Notes under the pieces: model-generated | Databases searched by the model: none | Told to the model about the DNA's origin: nothing | Seen by the model: only the letters and a program-made list of their open reading frames with translations | Program-made: the position numbers and the translations under genes | NCBI GenBank assembly: GCA_963783245.1 | Contig: CAWAMS010000002.1 | Location: 310,001-374,000 of the forward strand | Direction of reading: 5' to 3' | Length of the DNA: 64,000 bases | DNA from: Bog-473 sp963783245 | GTDB taxonomy: Bacteria; Actinomycetota; Acidimicrobiia; Acidimicrobiales; RAAP-2 | Part shown: positions 34,369 to 43,989 of the stretch, in pieces | Numbering within the stretch: the stretch's first letter is position 1 | Layout of the letters: every line of letters begins with the position of its first letter

Positions 34369-36954
34369 GTGAGCCCGGCCGCACTCAGCACCGCGTGGTA
34401 CCGGTTTCGCGCCACATTCCGTCATCGGTGGGGTGCGTACCTGTCGATCATTCTCCTCATCGGGTTGGTCGGAGGAGTGGCCATGGGGAGCCTGGCCGCG
34501 GCCCGCCGGACCCAGGGTTCCTTCACCACTTTCCTGACCAGTACCAACCCGCCGGATCTGGGCGTCACGATCTACGGCGCAAACGCCAATGACTCCTCGT
34601 CCAATCCCAACTATTCGCCCAAGCTGACCAACGACATTGCGCATCTCCCTGGCGTCCGCAAGGTGGATGCCGGCATCCTCGTCTCCGCCGTACCGCTACG
34701 CGCCAACGGCGCTCCTCGGTTGGCATCGATGGCATTGGCCTACCCCATCGCGAGCATCAACGGCCTGTTCTTCGATCAAGATCGCGTTGCGGTGACGCAA
34801 GGCCGGATGGCGAACCCCGGGAAAGCCGATGAGATCATGATGACCCCTCTGGCTGCCCGCCAGCTCGGCTTTCACCTTGGTGAGACGATCCCTTACGGCA
34901 TCTATTCGCAGGCAGAACAGAACGAACCAGGGATCGGCACCCCGAGCGTGCAGCCGACGATCCGGTTCAACGCAAAATTGGTCGGTCTCGCCACGTTGAG
35001 CTCGGAGATCGTCGAAGATGACATTGATCGTGTCCCGACGTTCATCATCATGACTCCCGCCCTGGCCCGGGAGGTCGTGGATCGGTCGACGCAGCAATTC
35101 GTCGGAGCGGAGACGTTCGGGATCCAGACGGTGGGTGGGAGTCGCGACGTCGCGAGAGTGGAGGCGGAGCTCGCCGCCGTCGTCCCGCCCGGCGTCGTCA
35201 CGGCTGTCCATGCCACCGCTCCCGTGGAGGCCAAAGCCGATCGTGCCATAAAGCCCATCGCTATCGCTCTCGGGGTGTTCGGCGCCGTCGCGCTCCTGGC
35301 GGCGTTGCTCATCGCCGGCCAAGCAATCTCCAGGCGCGTGCGGGCCGGCGCCGATGACGTGCGGGTGCTCCGCTCTCTCGGCGCTGACCCGTTGACCGCG
35401 GCGTCGGACGGCTTGACAGGGATTCTGGGAGCCGTTGTGATCGGAACGTTGTTGGCGGTCGGCGTGGCGGTGGCTCTTTCTCCGCTCGCGCCGCTGGGAC
35501 CGGTGCGTTCCGTCTATCCCGGGCGCGGCTTTTCGGCTGATTGGACCGTGCTCGGCCTGGGCGCGGTGGTGCTGGTTGGCGTGCTCAGCGCAGGGGCTGT
35601 GATCCAGACATTCAGGAGCTTGCCCCATCGGGTCCTGCGTCGAGCGCAACTCGCCCCTCCCACAACGTCGAAGCTCGCTCAGGCCGGGGCCGTAGCCGGG
35701 CTCCCCGTCTCGGGCGTCGTCGGGGTGCGTATGGCGCTCGAACCTGGGGGTGGCAGATCGGGGGCGCCGGTGCGGTCGGCACTCCTCGGTACGGTGCTCG
35801 CCGTGGCGCTGGCGGTGGCCACCATCGTCTTTGGCAGCAGCCTGCAGACTTTGGTGAAGACTCCGGCCCTCTACGGATGGAACTGGACCTACATGTTGAG
35901 CCAGGTCGGCTCGGGAGGCGGCAATGTCCCTCCCCAGGCCTTTGCCCTCCTGGCTCGGGACGGCGACGTCGCCGCCTACGCCGGGGTCTCGTACAACGAC
36001 GCGGAGATAGATGGACAGAGCATCCCGTTCCTCTTTGGCGAGACGCACAGCAACGTCCCCCCGGCGATGCTCTCCGGACGCCCCGTGGAGAAGAAGAATC
36101 AGATCGTGCTCGGCGCCGCCACGATGGCGCAACTCCACAAGCGCCTGGGCGATGCAGTCACGGTCTCGTACGGCAGCCCGAAGGACGCCCCGATCTATCT
36201 CCCGCCGACGAAGCTCGTGATCGTCGGGACGGCCACCTTCCCGGCCGTGGGATTCGCCAGCATTGTTTCCGATCACACTTCTATGGGAACCGGAGCCTTT
36301 GTCTCCAATGCCGTGCTGCCCGCGGCATTCCTGCATGCCATGGAGAGTCCCGACCCGACACTCAATGGACCCAACCTGGCCCTCGTGCAGTTGCATGCCA
36401 ACGTGTCACCCTCGGCCGGACGGGCGAATCTGCAGCGAATCGCCAGTGCGGCCAACGAGGCGTTTGCCGAGGTACCCGGCGGTGGAGGTCAGGGCGACAC
36501 GGTCGCTGTGGTCGGAGTCCAACGCCCAGCCGAGATCGTCAACTACCGCACCATCGGCGGTACCCCGATCCTTCTGGTCTCGGGGCTCGCCCTGGGAGCG
36601 GTGACCGCGCTGGCCCTGACCCTTGCGGCATCGGTGCGGCGACGCCGGCGTGAGCTCGCCCTGTTGAAGACCCTGGGATTCACCCAACGACAGTTGGCCG
36701 CGGCAATAGCGTGGCAGGCCTCGGCGGCGGCACTCGTGGGGATTGTGATCGGCGTGCCTCTCGGGATCGTCCTTGGTCGCTGGTTGTGGATTCTGTTCGC
36801 CCATTTGATCTACGCCGTACCCGAACCGACGGTTCCGGTCGGTTGGGTCGTCCTCATCGCGGTGGCCACTGTGATCCTGTCCAACGCGGTGGCCGCGGTT
36901 CCGGCACGAAATGCCGCCCGCACACCCACCGCACTCATGCTCCGGGCGGAGTGA
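34369..36954 (+). CDS. FtsX-like ABC transporter permease (paralogue 2)
   Basis: An 861-residue permease with the same architecture as the one at 22587-25091: N-terminal AWYRFRATFRHRW and a first membrane helix, a large external domain (NGLFFDQDRVAVTQGR, GFHLGET), a central helix group, a second external domain, and the C-terminal FtsX core (RRRRELALLKTLGFTQRQLA and three helices, ending ARTPTALMLRAE). The start is GTG at 34369. It is divergent from the NarL regulator and followed by a 201-base gap before an OmpR-type regulator. Function is likely lipid or peptide export or envelope remodelling with the ATPase at 29971; the exact cargo is unknown. Confidence 0.88.
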   Translation: MSPAALSTAWYRFRATFRHRWGAYLSIILLIGLVGGVAMGSLAAARRTQGSFTTFLTSTNPPDLGVTIYGANANDSSSNPNYSPKLTNDIAHLPGVRKVDAGILVSAVPLRANGAPRLASMALAYPIASINGLFFDQDRVAVTQGRMANPGKADEIMMTPLAARQLGFHLGETIPYGIYSQAEQNEPGIGTPSVQPTIRFNAKLVGLATLSSEIVEDDIDRVPTFIIMTPALAREVVDRSTQQFVGAETFGIQTVGGSRDVARVEAELAAVVPPGVVTAVHATAPVEAKADRAIKPIAIALGVFGAVALLAALLIAGQAISRRVRAGADDVRVLRSLGADPLTAASDGLTGILGAVVIGTLLAVGVAVALSPLAPLGPVRSVYPGRGFSADWTVLGLGAVVLVGVLSAGAVIQTFRSLPHRVLRRAQLAPPTTSKLAQAGAVAGLPVSGVVGVRMALEPGGGRSGAPVRSALLGTVLAVALAVATIVFGSSLQTLVKTPALYGWNWTYMLSQVGSGGGNVPPQAFALLARDGDVAAYAGVSYNDAEIDGQSIPFLFGETHSNVPPAMLSGRPVEKKNQIVLGAATMAQLHKRLGDAVTVSYGSPKDAPIYLPPTKLVIVGTATFPAVGFASIVSDHTSMGTGAFVSNAVLPAAFLHAMESPDPTLNGPNLALVQLHANVSPSAGRANLQRIASAANEAFAEVPGGGGQGDTVAVVGVQRPAEIVNYRTIGGTPILLVSGLALGAVTALALTLAASVRRRRRELALLKTLGFTQRQLAAAIAWQASAAALVGIVIGVPLGIVLGRWLWILFAHLIYAVPEPTVPVGWVVLIAVATVILSNAVAAVPARNAARTPTALMLRAE

Positions 36955-37155
36955 CGGTGCCCAGGGCTGCTGCTCCGAGGCGCAATCCGTTCTTCGACAT
37001 GGCGCTCCTCTCATCGAAACCACAGCGCGTGACCCGCTTCTCACTCCTTTGATCGTGAGGGGAGTGCGTCAGGTTTGTGTGTGGCAAACATGAGGGTTTT
37101 GTAATGGTGGCCGCAATTTCGCACTTTTCTCTTCTCTAAGTGCCAGGCTGGGGCC

Positions 37156-37833
37156 GTGGACGCGCAGCATGGCACCGTGGTGGTGATCGAAGACGACCCG
37201 CACATCGCTGATCTCGTCGATCTTTACCTCCGGCGGGACGGCTACCGTGTGTTGCTCGCCCGCGACGGCGCCCAAGGTTTGTCCCTCATCGGTCAAGAGG
37301 AGCCCTGGATCGTCATCCTCGACGTCGGACTCCCCGGCGAGCTGGACGGATTCGACGTCTGTCGGCGCATCCGGGCCAAAGGCAATCTCCCCGTCCTGTT
37401 CCTGACTGCCCGCGATGACGAGGTGGATCGCATACTCGGGCTCGAGCTGGGGGCGGACGACTACCTCGTGAAGCCGTTCTCCCCGCGCGAGTTGGTGGCT
37501 CGGGTGCGGGCCATTCTTCGCCGCACCCGTGACGTCACCCCTCCGCAAGACGTCGTCGGCATCGGAGACCTGGAAGTGGATCTTCGCCGCCGTGAGGCGC
37601 GCCGAGCTGGAGAGGCAGTTGCCCTGACCACCCGCGAGTTCGATCTGTTGGCGTTCTTGTCCGGGAACATCGGTCTCGCCCTCTCGCGTCAGCAACTTCT
37701 CGATGGCGTATGGGGCGCTGATTGGTACGGCGACGAACGGACCGTGGATGTCCACGTCGCCCAGCTCCGCAAGAAGTTGGGCGAGAGCCTTCCCCTGGCC
37801 ACCGTGTGGGGCGTTGGCTACAGGTTCGGATGA
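37156..37833 (+). CDS. OmpR/PhoB family response regulator
   Basis: A 225-residue two-domain regulator. The receiver has EDDPHIADL (acidic pocket), phospho-acceptor Asp in VILDVGLPG, LTARDDE and the conserved lysine in DYLVKPFSP. A C-terminal winged helix (ALTTREFDLLAFLSGN to ERTVDVHVAQLRKKLGE and VWGVGYRFG) binds DNA. The start is GTG at 37156. Its stop overlaps the kinase ATG (ATGA), making a standard two-gene operon. The 201 bases upstream (36955-37155) hold no gene; a T-rich stretch around 37098-37110 could contain its promoter, but I could not define boxes. Confidence 0.92.
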   Translation: MDAQHGTVVVIEDDPHIADLVDLYLRRDGYRVLLARDGAQGLSLIGQEEPWIVILDVGLPGELDGFDVCRRIRAKGNLPVLFLTARDDEVDRILGLELGADDYLVKPFSPRELVARVRAILRRTRDVTPPQDVVGIGDLEVDLRRREARRAGEAVALTTREFDLLAFLSGNIGLALSRQQLLDGVWGADWYGDERTVDVHVAQLRKKLGESLPLATVWGVGYRFG

Positions 37834-39225
37834 AGGGGTCCCTGCGGAGCCGATTGATGACTGCCTTCGTGGGCCTTGTGGCCGGCGTCCTCATCATCGC
37901 CGGGGCAGGAAGCATCATCTTGACCCACAACGCGGCGCGTCAGCAGGCCACGCAACAGTTGCTGACCGAGGCACAGTCCCTCACCGCCGGCGCCAGCCAT
38001 ACCGAGAGACTCGCTGCACTCAAAACGGTGCGTCGGGTGTTGCGCCTCGCAGATGCTCGCTTCATACGGGTCAGCGCACGCGGGGTCGTGACGTCCCCTC
38101 TGCCGCCCGGCCTGACCGCGTCCGACCTGAACCCTCAGGCCCTCTTGTCGGGTGAGACGGTGTCCGGACGGCGACGGCAACCTCGTGTTTGCGGCAGCAC
38201 CGGTGACCCTCACGGCCGAGGAGCGCACCCAACTCAGGTTCCGCGGGCAGATCGCGATCGTCCTGACGCGCGAGGTGGGGGATCTCGGTCCCAGCTGGGG
38301 CTACTTTCTCGTCTCCGGAGGGGTTGCCTTGCTGATCGCCGCGCTCGTGGCCTGGCAGCTGAGCCGCCGCCTTTCGCGGCCGCTTGTAGAAGCCGTGGAG
38401 GCAACGGCGCGCATCGCTGCCGGGGATCTCGACAGTCACGTGCCCGTGCGAGAAAACGATTACGCCGAGTCGATGTCATTGGGACGCTCTATCAACGAGA
38501 TGGCGCAGACGCTCAAAGAAGGGCGAAGCCGGGAACGCCAACTGCTGTTGTCCGTCTCGCACGAACTGCGGACACCGCTCACGTCCATCCGGGGCTTCGC
38601 CGAAGCGATCACGGACGGCGCCGTAGAAGATACGACGCGCGCGGCGGAAGTCATCATCGCCGAGTCCCGTCGCCTCGAGCGGTTGGTCGGGGACCTGCTG
38701 GATCTCACCAAGCTCGAGTCCAGACAGATGTCAATTGCAGTCCGACCCTCCGATGTGGCCGAAGTCGTGCACACCACGGCGGAAGGCTTCCGGCCGCCCT
38801 CCGAGAGAAACGGCCTTCATCTCGAGGTCGAGGTGCCGTCAGAGGACATGAGGCCGATGCTTGTCGACCCCGATCGCCTGGCGCAGATTCTGGCCAATCT
38901 CATCGAGAATGCGCTGACATTCGCTCGCTCCAGAGTGAACGTCGTCTTGCGGGTCGACGCCACCACGTCACCCGACACGCAGATCATCACGGTCGAGGAC
39001 GACGGCCCTGGCATCGCACCGGCCGATCTGGCGCGGGTTTTCGAACGGTTCTACCAGTCTGACAATCGCCCTCATCGGCAATTCGGTTCCGGGCTCGGGC
39101 TGGCCATCGTCGCCGAACTGGCGACGGCCATGGGTGCCACCGTCCGAGCGGAGTCGCCGGTCAACCCGACCGGTGGATCACGCTTTACGGTGACACTCGG
39201 GACCACCGAGCCGGCACGCTCCTGA
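37830..39225 (+). CDS. Sensor histidine kinase (HAMP, HisKA, HATPase), one frameshift
   Basis: The partner of the OmpR regulator. One N-terminal helix (LMTAFVGLVAGVLIIAGAG), a short periplasmic domain, a second helix (GYFLVSGGVALLIAALVAW), HAMP (ARIAAGDLDSHVPV), HisKA with SVSHELRTPLTS, and HATPase_c with NLIENAL, VEDDGPGI, FERFYQ and GSGLGLAIV. The frame breaks near 38160, within the periplasmic domain: the first part ends in an arginine run, and the second resumes as DGNLVFAAAPVTL. The 3' end overlaps the convergent mscL reading frame by about 150 bases. The sensed signal is unknown. Confidence 0.88.
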
Positions 39226-39731
39226 CCTGTGTCTTGGGCTCCTGTTATGGGGTCCCGGCTCGGTGGCACCAGCCTGTACCCGGCGTGCCGGACGCCGGAG
39301 GTCAGACGGCGACTCGGGACGGGAGGCACGTCGCTGCCGCAGAACTTGCACTTCGTCGCCGCAAGCGGGAGGCCGTCCGACAGGCAGCTCGGGCACTCTC
39401 TGCTGGGAGCCGGTTCGCCGAAGACCGTGGTTCCCCGCTTCTTCATGTAGGCCCGGTACGGCACGACGAGAATGAAGTAGATGACAGCCATGAAAATGAT
39501 GAAGTAGATGATGGCGGCGAGGAACGCGCCGACGTCGATCCTCTGTCCGTTGATGGTCCACCCGAGGCCGTTCGCCCCCGCACCGCCGCCGCCGGCGGCG
39601 TTGATGAGCGGAGTGATGACGTTGTCGGTGAAGGACTTGATGAGCGTGCTGAATGCAAGGGCGACGACGAGGCCGACTGCAATGACGATCAGCTCGCCCT
39701 GCATGAGGAAGTTCCTAAAACCCTTGAGCAT
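39072..39731 (-). CDS. mscL: Large-conductance mechanosensitive channel MscL with zinc-ribbon tail
   Basis: The first 100 residues are a clear MscL: FRNFLMQGELIVIAVGLVVALAFSTLI (TM1), a short periplasmic loop, and AAIIYFIIFMAVIYFILVVPY (TM2). After TM2 comes a cytoplasmic segment with ECPSC and CKFCG, a four-cysteine ribbon-like pair about 20 residues apart, which many MscL proteins lack. The frame then runs on to 219 residues, but the last 50 or so lie antisense to the kinase gene and are of low complexity, so the true end may be nearer 39230 with an unseen indel. It opens under membrane tension to protect against osmotic shock. Confidence 0.85.
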   Translation of the reverse strand: MLKGFRNFLMQGELIVIAVGLVVALAFSTLIKSFTDNVITPLINAAGGGGAGANGLGWTINGQRIDVGAFLAAIIYFIIFMAVIYFILVVPYRAYMKKRGTTVFGEPAPSRECPSCLSDGLPLAATKCKFCGSDVPPVPSRRLTSGVRHAGYRLVPPSRDPITGAQDTGQERAGSVVPSVTVKRDPPVGLTGDSARTVAPMAVASSATMASPSPEPNCR

Positions 39732-39891
39732 CGCTCACTCCTTTGCTGGTGGTCCTGGCTCCCCTCGGGGCCCGGGGCAAGACGATACCGACAAATCGGT
39801 TCGAGGTCGGAACCCTGGACCCTTCCACGCACTCGGTGGCTCGACCCCTCAGGCCGGTCCTGGCTCCTCGAATGGCTGGGCCGAGACGGGC

Positions 39892-40338
39892 TCAGGACAC
39901 GGAACGATGCACGAGCACCGGGCAGTCCGCGTTGGTGACGCAGTACTCGCTCACGGATCCGATCACCATGCCGACGAACTCGCCGTGTCCGCGACTACCG
40001 ACGACCAAGAGGTCGGCCCCTTTTGACTCCTCGACGAGGAGTGGGGCGGGATGTCCCTGCAGCACGCGAGAAACGATCTCGATACCGGGGTGTTTGGCCC
40101 GAACGTCGGCTTCAACCTTTTCGAGGGCTTCGTGGACGTCCCGCTCGGGGTCGTATCCCTCGGGGATCGGTGCGGCCCAGCCGTAGGTCGTCGGCCAGTC
40201 CCAGGTCATGACGATCTCGAGCTTTGCGCCGGTCAATTCGGCCTGACGTGCTCCCCAGTCGAGGGCTTCCAGAGAAGCGGCAGAACCGTCGATTCCCACC
40301 ACGACTCCCCGCGACTTCGCCGCTTGTTCCGTTGCCAT
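39892..40338 (-). CDS. Universal stress protein (UspA family)
   Basis: A 148-residue single-domain USP. It begins with GVVVGIDGSAASLEALDWG, and the ATP-binding loop GSRGHGEFVGMVIGSVSEY fits the G-2x-G-9x-G(S/T) pattern, so it is of the ATP-binding type. Such proteins are induced by stress and stationary phase. The ATG at 40338 gives the standard start. Its frame upstream joins a fragment of the alcohol dehydrogenase gene only because of the shift in that gene. The neighbours are MscL and the dehydrogenase, all on the minus strand and separated by 100 to 160 bases. Confidence 0.9.
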   Translation of the reverse strand: MATEQAAKSRGVVVGIDGSAASLEALDWGARQAELTGAKLEIVMTWDWPTTYGWAAPIPEGYDPERDVHEALEKVEADVRAKHPGIEIVSRVLQGHPAPLLVEESKGADLLVVGSRGHGEFVGMVIGSVSEYCVTNADCPVLVHRSVS

Positions 40339-40436
40339 CGTGCGTTCTCCTCGTGATCCGTACCGGGCGGGTGTAGGTGCGCTAAAACCTACCCGGCCCG
40401 ACCTCCACACGTGACCGGGAGGACTCGGTCCGGTCT

Positions 40437-41463
40437 CTATTGCCGCCCAGGGTGAACGAGAACGGCGGCACCGTTCACCCGGTCCTGAGCCAGATCCACC
40501 AGAGCCGCGTTGGCATCGTCGAACGCGTAGGCACTGGTGGAAACCTTGATCCCGATCCGGGCGGCGGACTCGAGGAACGTGGTCCCGTCGACTCGCGTGT
40601 TGGCTGTCACGCTGCGCAGCGTTCGTTCCTCGAAGAGATGGCGGTCGTAGTTCAGCGACGGAATGTCGCTGAGATAGATCCCGGCAACGGCCAGTGTGCC
40701 ACCACGATCCAGTGCTTCCATGGCCCGCGGCACCAGGGAGCCCACCGGCGCGAACAAGATGGCCGCGTCCAGTGGTTCCGGTGGCATGTCCGCCGCGTCC
40801 CCCGCGCTGCTCGCTCCGAGTTCGAGGGCGAGACGCCGAGCGGCCGGCGAACGGGTCATGACGTGCAGGCGGGCCCCTTCGGCGAGGGCGATCTGAGCGG
40901 TCAGGTGGGCCGACCCGCCGAACCCGTAGATACCCAGACTGCCCCCTGGCGGTAATTCCGCAGCGACGCAGAGCCCGAAAGCCGATGATGCCGGCGCAGA
41001 GGAGCGGCGCAGCTTCGATATCGCTGAAAACATCCGGGATCGGGTAGGCGTAGGCCTCGTTGACGGTCAGGTAGTCGGCATAGCCGCCGTCGAGGTCCCA
41101 GCCGGTAAAGCTGGGATTCAGGCAGAGATTTTCACGGCCCGTGCGGCAGAACGGGCAGATCCCGCAGGTCCGGGCCAACCAAGGGATGCCGACGCGATCG
41201 TCCAGATCGAATCGGGTGGCCCCGGGTCCGACCGCGTCGATCCGTCCGACGACCTCGTGGCCGGGAATGACCAAAGGGCGTTTCGGCGGAAGATCGCCCT
41301 CTGCGAGGTGGAGGTCGGTGCGACAGACGCCGCAGACGCTCACACGCACCCTGACCTGCCCGGACCCTGGTTCGGGTTTTTCCCGCCGTATGGGCGCCAG
41401 GGGATGGGTGCTCATCGGACCGGGGCTCTCGACTGCCCAAGCCCGCATCGACTCTGTTGCCAT
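40437..41463 (-). CDS. Zinc-dependent alcohol dehydrogenase, one frameshift
   Basis: A medium-chain dehydrogenase/reductase of about 340 residues. The catalytic zinc site has CGVCRTDLH and GHEVVGRI. A structural zinc lobe with four cysteines follows (CGICPFC, then a cysteine in ENLCLNP). The NAD(P) Rossmann motif is GIYGFGGSAHL. The frame breaks near 40965, between FRALRRCG and LPPGGSLG; both halves match the family. The closest pattern is the bacterial AdhA-like group, which oxidises primary alcohols or reduces aldehydes. It starts with ATG at 41463. An intact Rossmann fold and metal site suggest that the break is a sequence error. Confidence 0.87.
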
Positions 41464-41549
41464 CAGCTGGCTCCCTTCCCGGCCCTATCCGATCCCGCAG
41501 CACCAGGTCTACTGCGGAAGGGCCTGAGAGGGAAGAGCCGATCGCGTCG

Positions 41550-42464
41550 TCAGCTGTGGTCCGTCCGATACGCCGATGCAACTTCGGTGGATCGCTTGGC
41601 TTCGTACATGGCGCCGTCAGCCCGGTGAATGAGGCTGTCAGAATCGTCGCCCACGGTGAAATGTGCCACTCCGACGCTCACCCCTACAGCATGGGTCGCG
41701 CCGTTCCGGCACCGCACCGGTTCCTTGAAACTCGTGATGATGCGCTCAAGGAACGAGTTCAGGGCTGTCTGGTCAGTGAGATCGTGCAACAAGAGCACAA
41801 ACTCGTCGCCGCCGAAGCGGCCCGCAGCGTCCCCGGGGCGCAGCGCTCCCGACAGTCTTTCGCCGATCACCCGGAGGATCTCATCTCCCCGGTCGTGGCC
41901 ATGAAGATCGTTGATGGCTTTGAATCCGTTGAGATCCAAGAAGACCAGAGTGGGCACCCTTTCCAGGGCGAGCGAATCATCGAGCTCCTGGAGAAATGCG
42001 GTTCGATTGAGCAGACCGGTCAAGCCGTCATGCGTCGCCTGATGGGCGATCTGGCGCTCGATGGCCCGGCGGCTGCTGATCTCGCGCACAATGCTCACCG
42101 AGCCGAGCACGCTGCCATCGTCGTCACGGAGCGACGAGACGGCCACCTCCACGAGCAGGTCACGACCGTCGAGAGATCGTTGCAACAGTTCACCGTTCCA
42201 GTGGCCGTCCCGGGCCACGACGGCGGCTATCGCCCCGATATCGGCATGTCCTTCCTCGTCGAACATCGCGAGCAGTTCCCCGATGTTGCGCCCGAGGGCG
42301 TCCTCTCCGGCTATTCCATAGAGTTGTTGGGCTGCGGGATTGGCAAAGGTCACCCGGCCGTTGATGTCGGTTGCGATGACGGCGTCGGACACGTGCTCGA
42401 GAATTCGTCTGAGATATCGCTCCGCCTGGCTATACGGCGTTTTTTGTGCTCCCATGGCATCCAA
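41550..42464 (-). CDS. PAS-GGDEF diguanylate cyclase
   Basis: A 304-residue soluble protein. A PAS domain (about 18-130, ILEHVSDAVIATDINGRVTF) precedes a GGDEF domain (about 140-300) with the intact active-site GGDEF at 218-222. An inhibitory I-site RPGD stands five residues before it, so product inhibition by c-di-GMP is likely. It makes c-di-GMP from two GTP in response to a signal sensed by the PAS domain. There is no membrane segment. It is divergent from the beta-propeller gene, with a 202-base gap (42465-42666) in which I see no other feature. Confidence 0.92.
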   Translation of the reverse strand: MDAMGAQKTPYSQAERYLRRILEHVSDAVIATDINGRVTFANPAAQQLYGIAGEDALGRNIGELLAMFDEEGHADIGAIAAVVARDGHWNGELLQRSLDGRDLLVEVAVSSLRDDDGSVLGSVSIVREISSRRAIERQIAHQATHDGLTGLLNRTAFLQELDDSLALERVPTLVFLDLNGFKAINDLHGHDRGDEILRVIGERLSGALRPGDAAGRFGGDEFVLLLHDLTDQTALNSFLERIITSFKEPVRCRNGATHAVGVSVGVAHFTVGDDSDSLIHRADGAMYEAKRSTEVASAYRTDHS

Positions 42465-42666
42465 GGTTGAAAGAAGCGCATCTCAGGCGCCCCAATAGGC
42501 TCTCAAAAGCCTCCCAACTTAGGACTTTGGCCCGAAGATGCAGGGTCGCCTCGGGTCCGCACGTCGCTCCGGCCCAGGTTGCAGGCAGCGTGCGGAGGGA
42601 CGGGTGCCCCCGATCCGGAGCCTGTGTGTGGCTTGCCCCGCCGAGCGTGGACGTCGAGAATGCGCC

Positions 42667-43908
42667 ATGGAAAACGGGAGGGCACACCGCAGTTCAGGCC
42701 GTTCCCGCCGGTACCGGTTGACGCGGACGGTGTTGATTCTCGTGGTCATGGGGGTCACGGCGGCCTTGGTCACCCTGCTGCCATCCTCCACCGCCAAGAG
42801 TCGCTCGCCCCGGGCTTCGAGCAACGTGTCCGCGGCTCCGTCCACGACCACCACGACGACCTCTCCGTTTCGGAATGTACCGCCCGGTCCCCCGGCTGAT
42901 CAACGGACGATGTCGCTGATCGACACCATCGGCGGAGAGATCTCGCCGAAATCGGTCTCGGCCTCGGACACCGGGCTGATCTTCGCCCAGAACATGATGT
43001 ACAGGCACACCATGACGGTCTACAACAGCAGTGGCGAGCTGGTGACCACCATCCCCGACACCGTTGACCTGAGCCAATTCGGCATCGCCGGTCATCCGGG
43101 AGTGACCCATGGAGCACCGGTCGAGGCGGCGTTCACCCCGGATGCCAAGTATGCCTACGTCTCCAATTACTCGATGTACGGCGCCGGTCAGGGCCCCGAG
43201 GGCAGTGACACCTGCACACCGCAGTCGGCACGATCGGCCGGCGACACCCCGAGCTACGTCTACAGGGTCAACACGGCCACCCTGGCGATCGATCAGGTGA
43301 TCGAGGTGGGTTTGGTCCCCAAGTTCTTGCAGGTGACTCCGGACGACCGCTACGTACTGGTGGCGAACTGGTGCTCGTGGAACCTCAGCGTGATCGATGT
43401 GGCTCAGGCCAAAGTGGTGGCCACCCTCCCCATGGGTGCGTACCCACGGGGCATCGCCGTCTCGCCCGACTCCTCCACCGCGTATGTGGCCATCATGGGT
43501 GGCGACAGCGTGGTCAAAGTCAATCTGGCCACGCTGAGCGAAGAGGGCTCGTTCGTGGTGGGTGAGAATCCTCGTCATCTGGTCATGGACCCCGCCGGCC
43601 GCTATCTCTACGCCTCGCTGAACGCTCCGGGAGAGGTCGTCAAAGTCGATCTGACGAACGATCAGGTCGTGGGATCGGTGCATACCGGAGTCGACTGCCG
43701 GTCGCTGGCCATCTCGACCGACGGGACGGCTCTTTACGTCGTCAACTACGAATCGAACACGATAACGAAGCTCCGGGCCAGCGATCTCTCGGTGATCCAG
43801 ACGATCTCGACCGGCGTCAATCCGATAGGTATCACCTATGACGCCACCACCGGCAACGTGTGGGTGGCGGTCTACACGGGTCAGATCCTGGTCTTCGCCG
43901 ATCGCTAG
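42667..43908 (+). CDS. Secreted or membrane-anchored YncE/NHL-type beta-propeller protein
   Basis: A 413-residue protein. A positively charged N-terminus and one hydrophobic segment (TVLILVVMGVTAALVTLL) act as a signal anchor. A Thr/Ser/Pro-rich linker follows, then repeated propeller blades (PKFLQVTPDDRYVLVANW, PRGIAVSPDSSTAYVA, PRHLVMDPAGRYLYAS, CRSLAISTDGTALYVVNY, PIGITYDATTGNVWVA). Such six- or seven-blade YVTN/YncE repeats occur in surface proteins that bind DNA, peptidoglycan or other partners. The ATG at 42667 gives the signal sequence. A strong hairpin lies 47 bases beyond the stop. The partner is unknown. Confidence 0.85.
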   Translation: MENGRAHRSSGRSRRYRLTRTVLILVVMGVTAALVTLLPSSTAKSRSPRASSNVSAAPSTTTTTTSPFRNVPPGPPADQRTMSLIDTIGGEISPKSVSASDTGLIFAQNMMYRHTMTVYNSSGELVTTIPDTVDLSQFGIAGHPGVTHGAPVEAAFTPDAKYAYVSNYSMYGAGQGPEGSDTCTPQSARSAGDTPSYVYRVNTATLAIDQVIEVGLVPKFLQVTPDDRYVLVANWCSWNLSVIDVAQAKVVATLPMGAYPRGIAVSPDSSTAYVAIMGGDSVVKVNLATLSEEGSFVVGENPRHLVMDPAGRYLYASLNAPGEVVKVDLTNDQVVGSVHTGVDCRSLAISTDGTALYVVNYESNTITKLRASDLSVIQTISTGVNPIGITYDATTGNVWVAVYTGQILVFADR

Positions 43909-43954
43909 CGCGAGTGCAGATGGTGCCCGGGCCACCGCAGCCCAAACGGAGAAA

Positions 43955-43989
43955 GGAGATGGCCGGACCCCCCCTGTCCGGCCATCTCC
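43955..43989. terminator. Perfect 14-bp hairpin after the propeller gene
   Basis: Arms 43955-43968 and 43976-43989 are fully complementary around a 7-base loop. On the plus strand the hairpin is followed by TGAAAACC with no T run. On the minus strand it is followed by a T-rich TTTCTCCGTTT. It lies between convergent genes, so it could end transcripts from either side; efficiency is uncertain. Confidence 0.6.
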
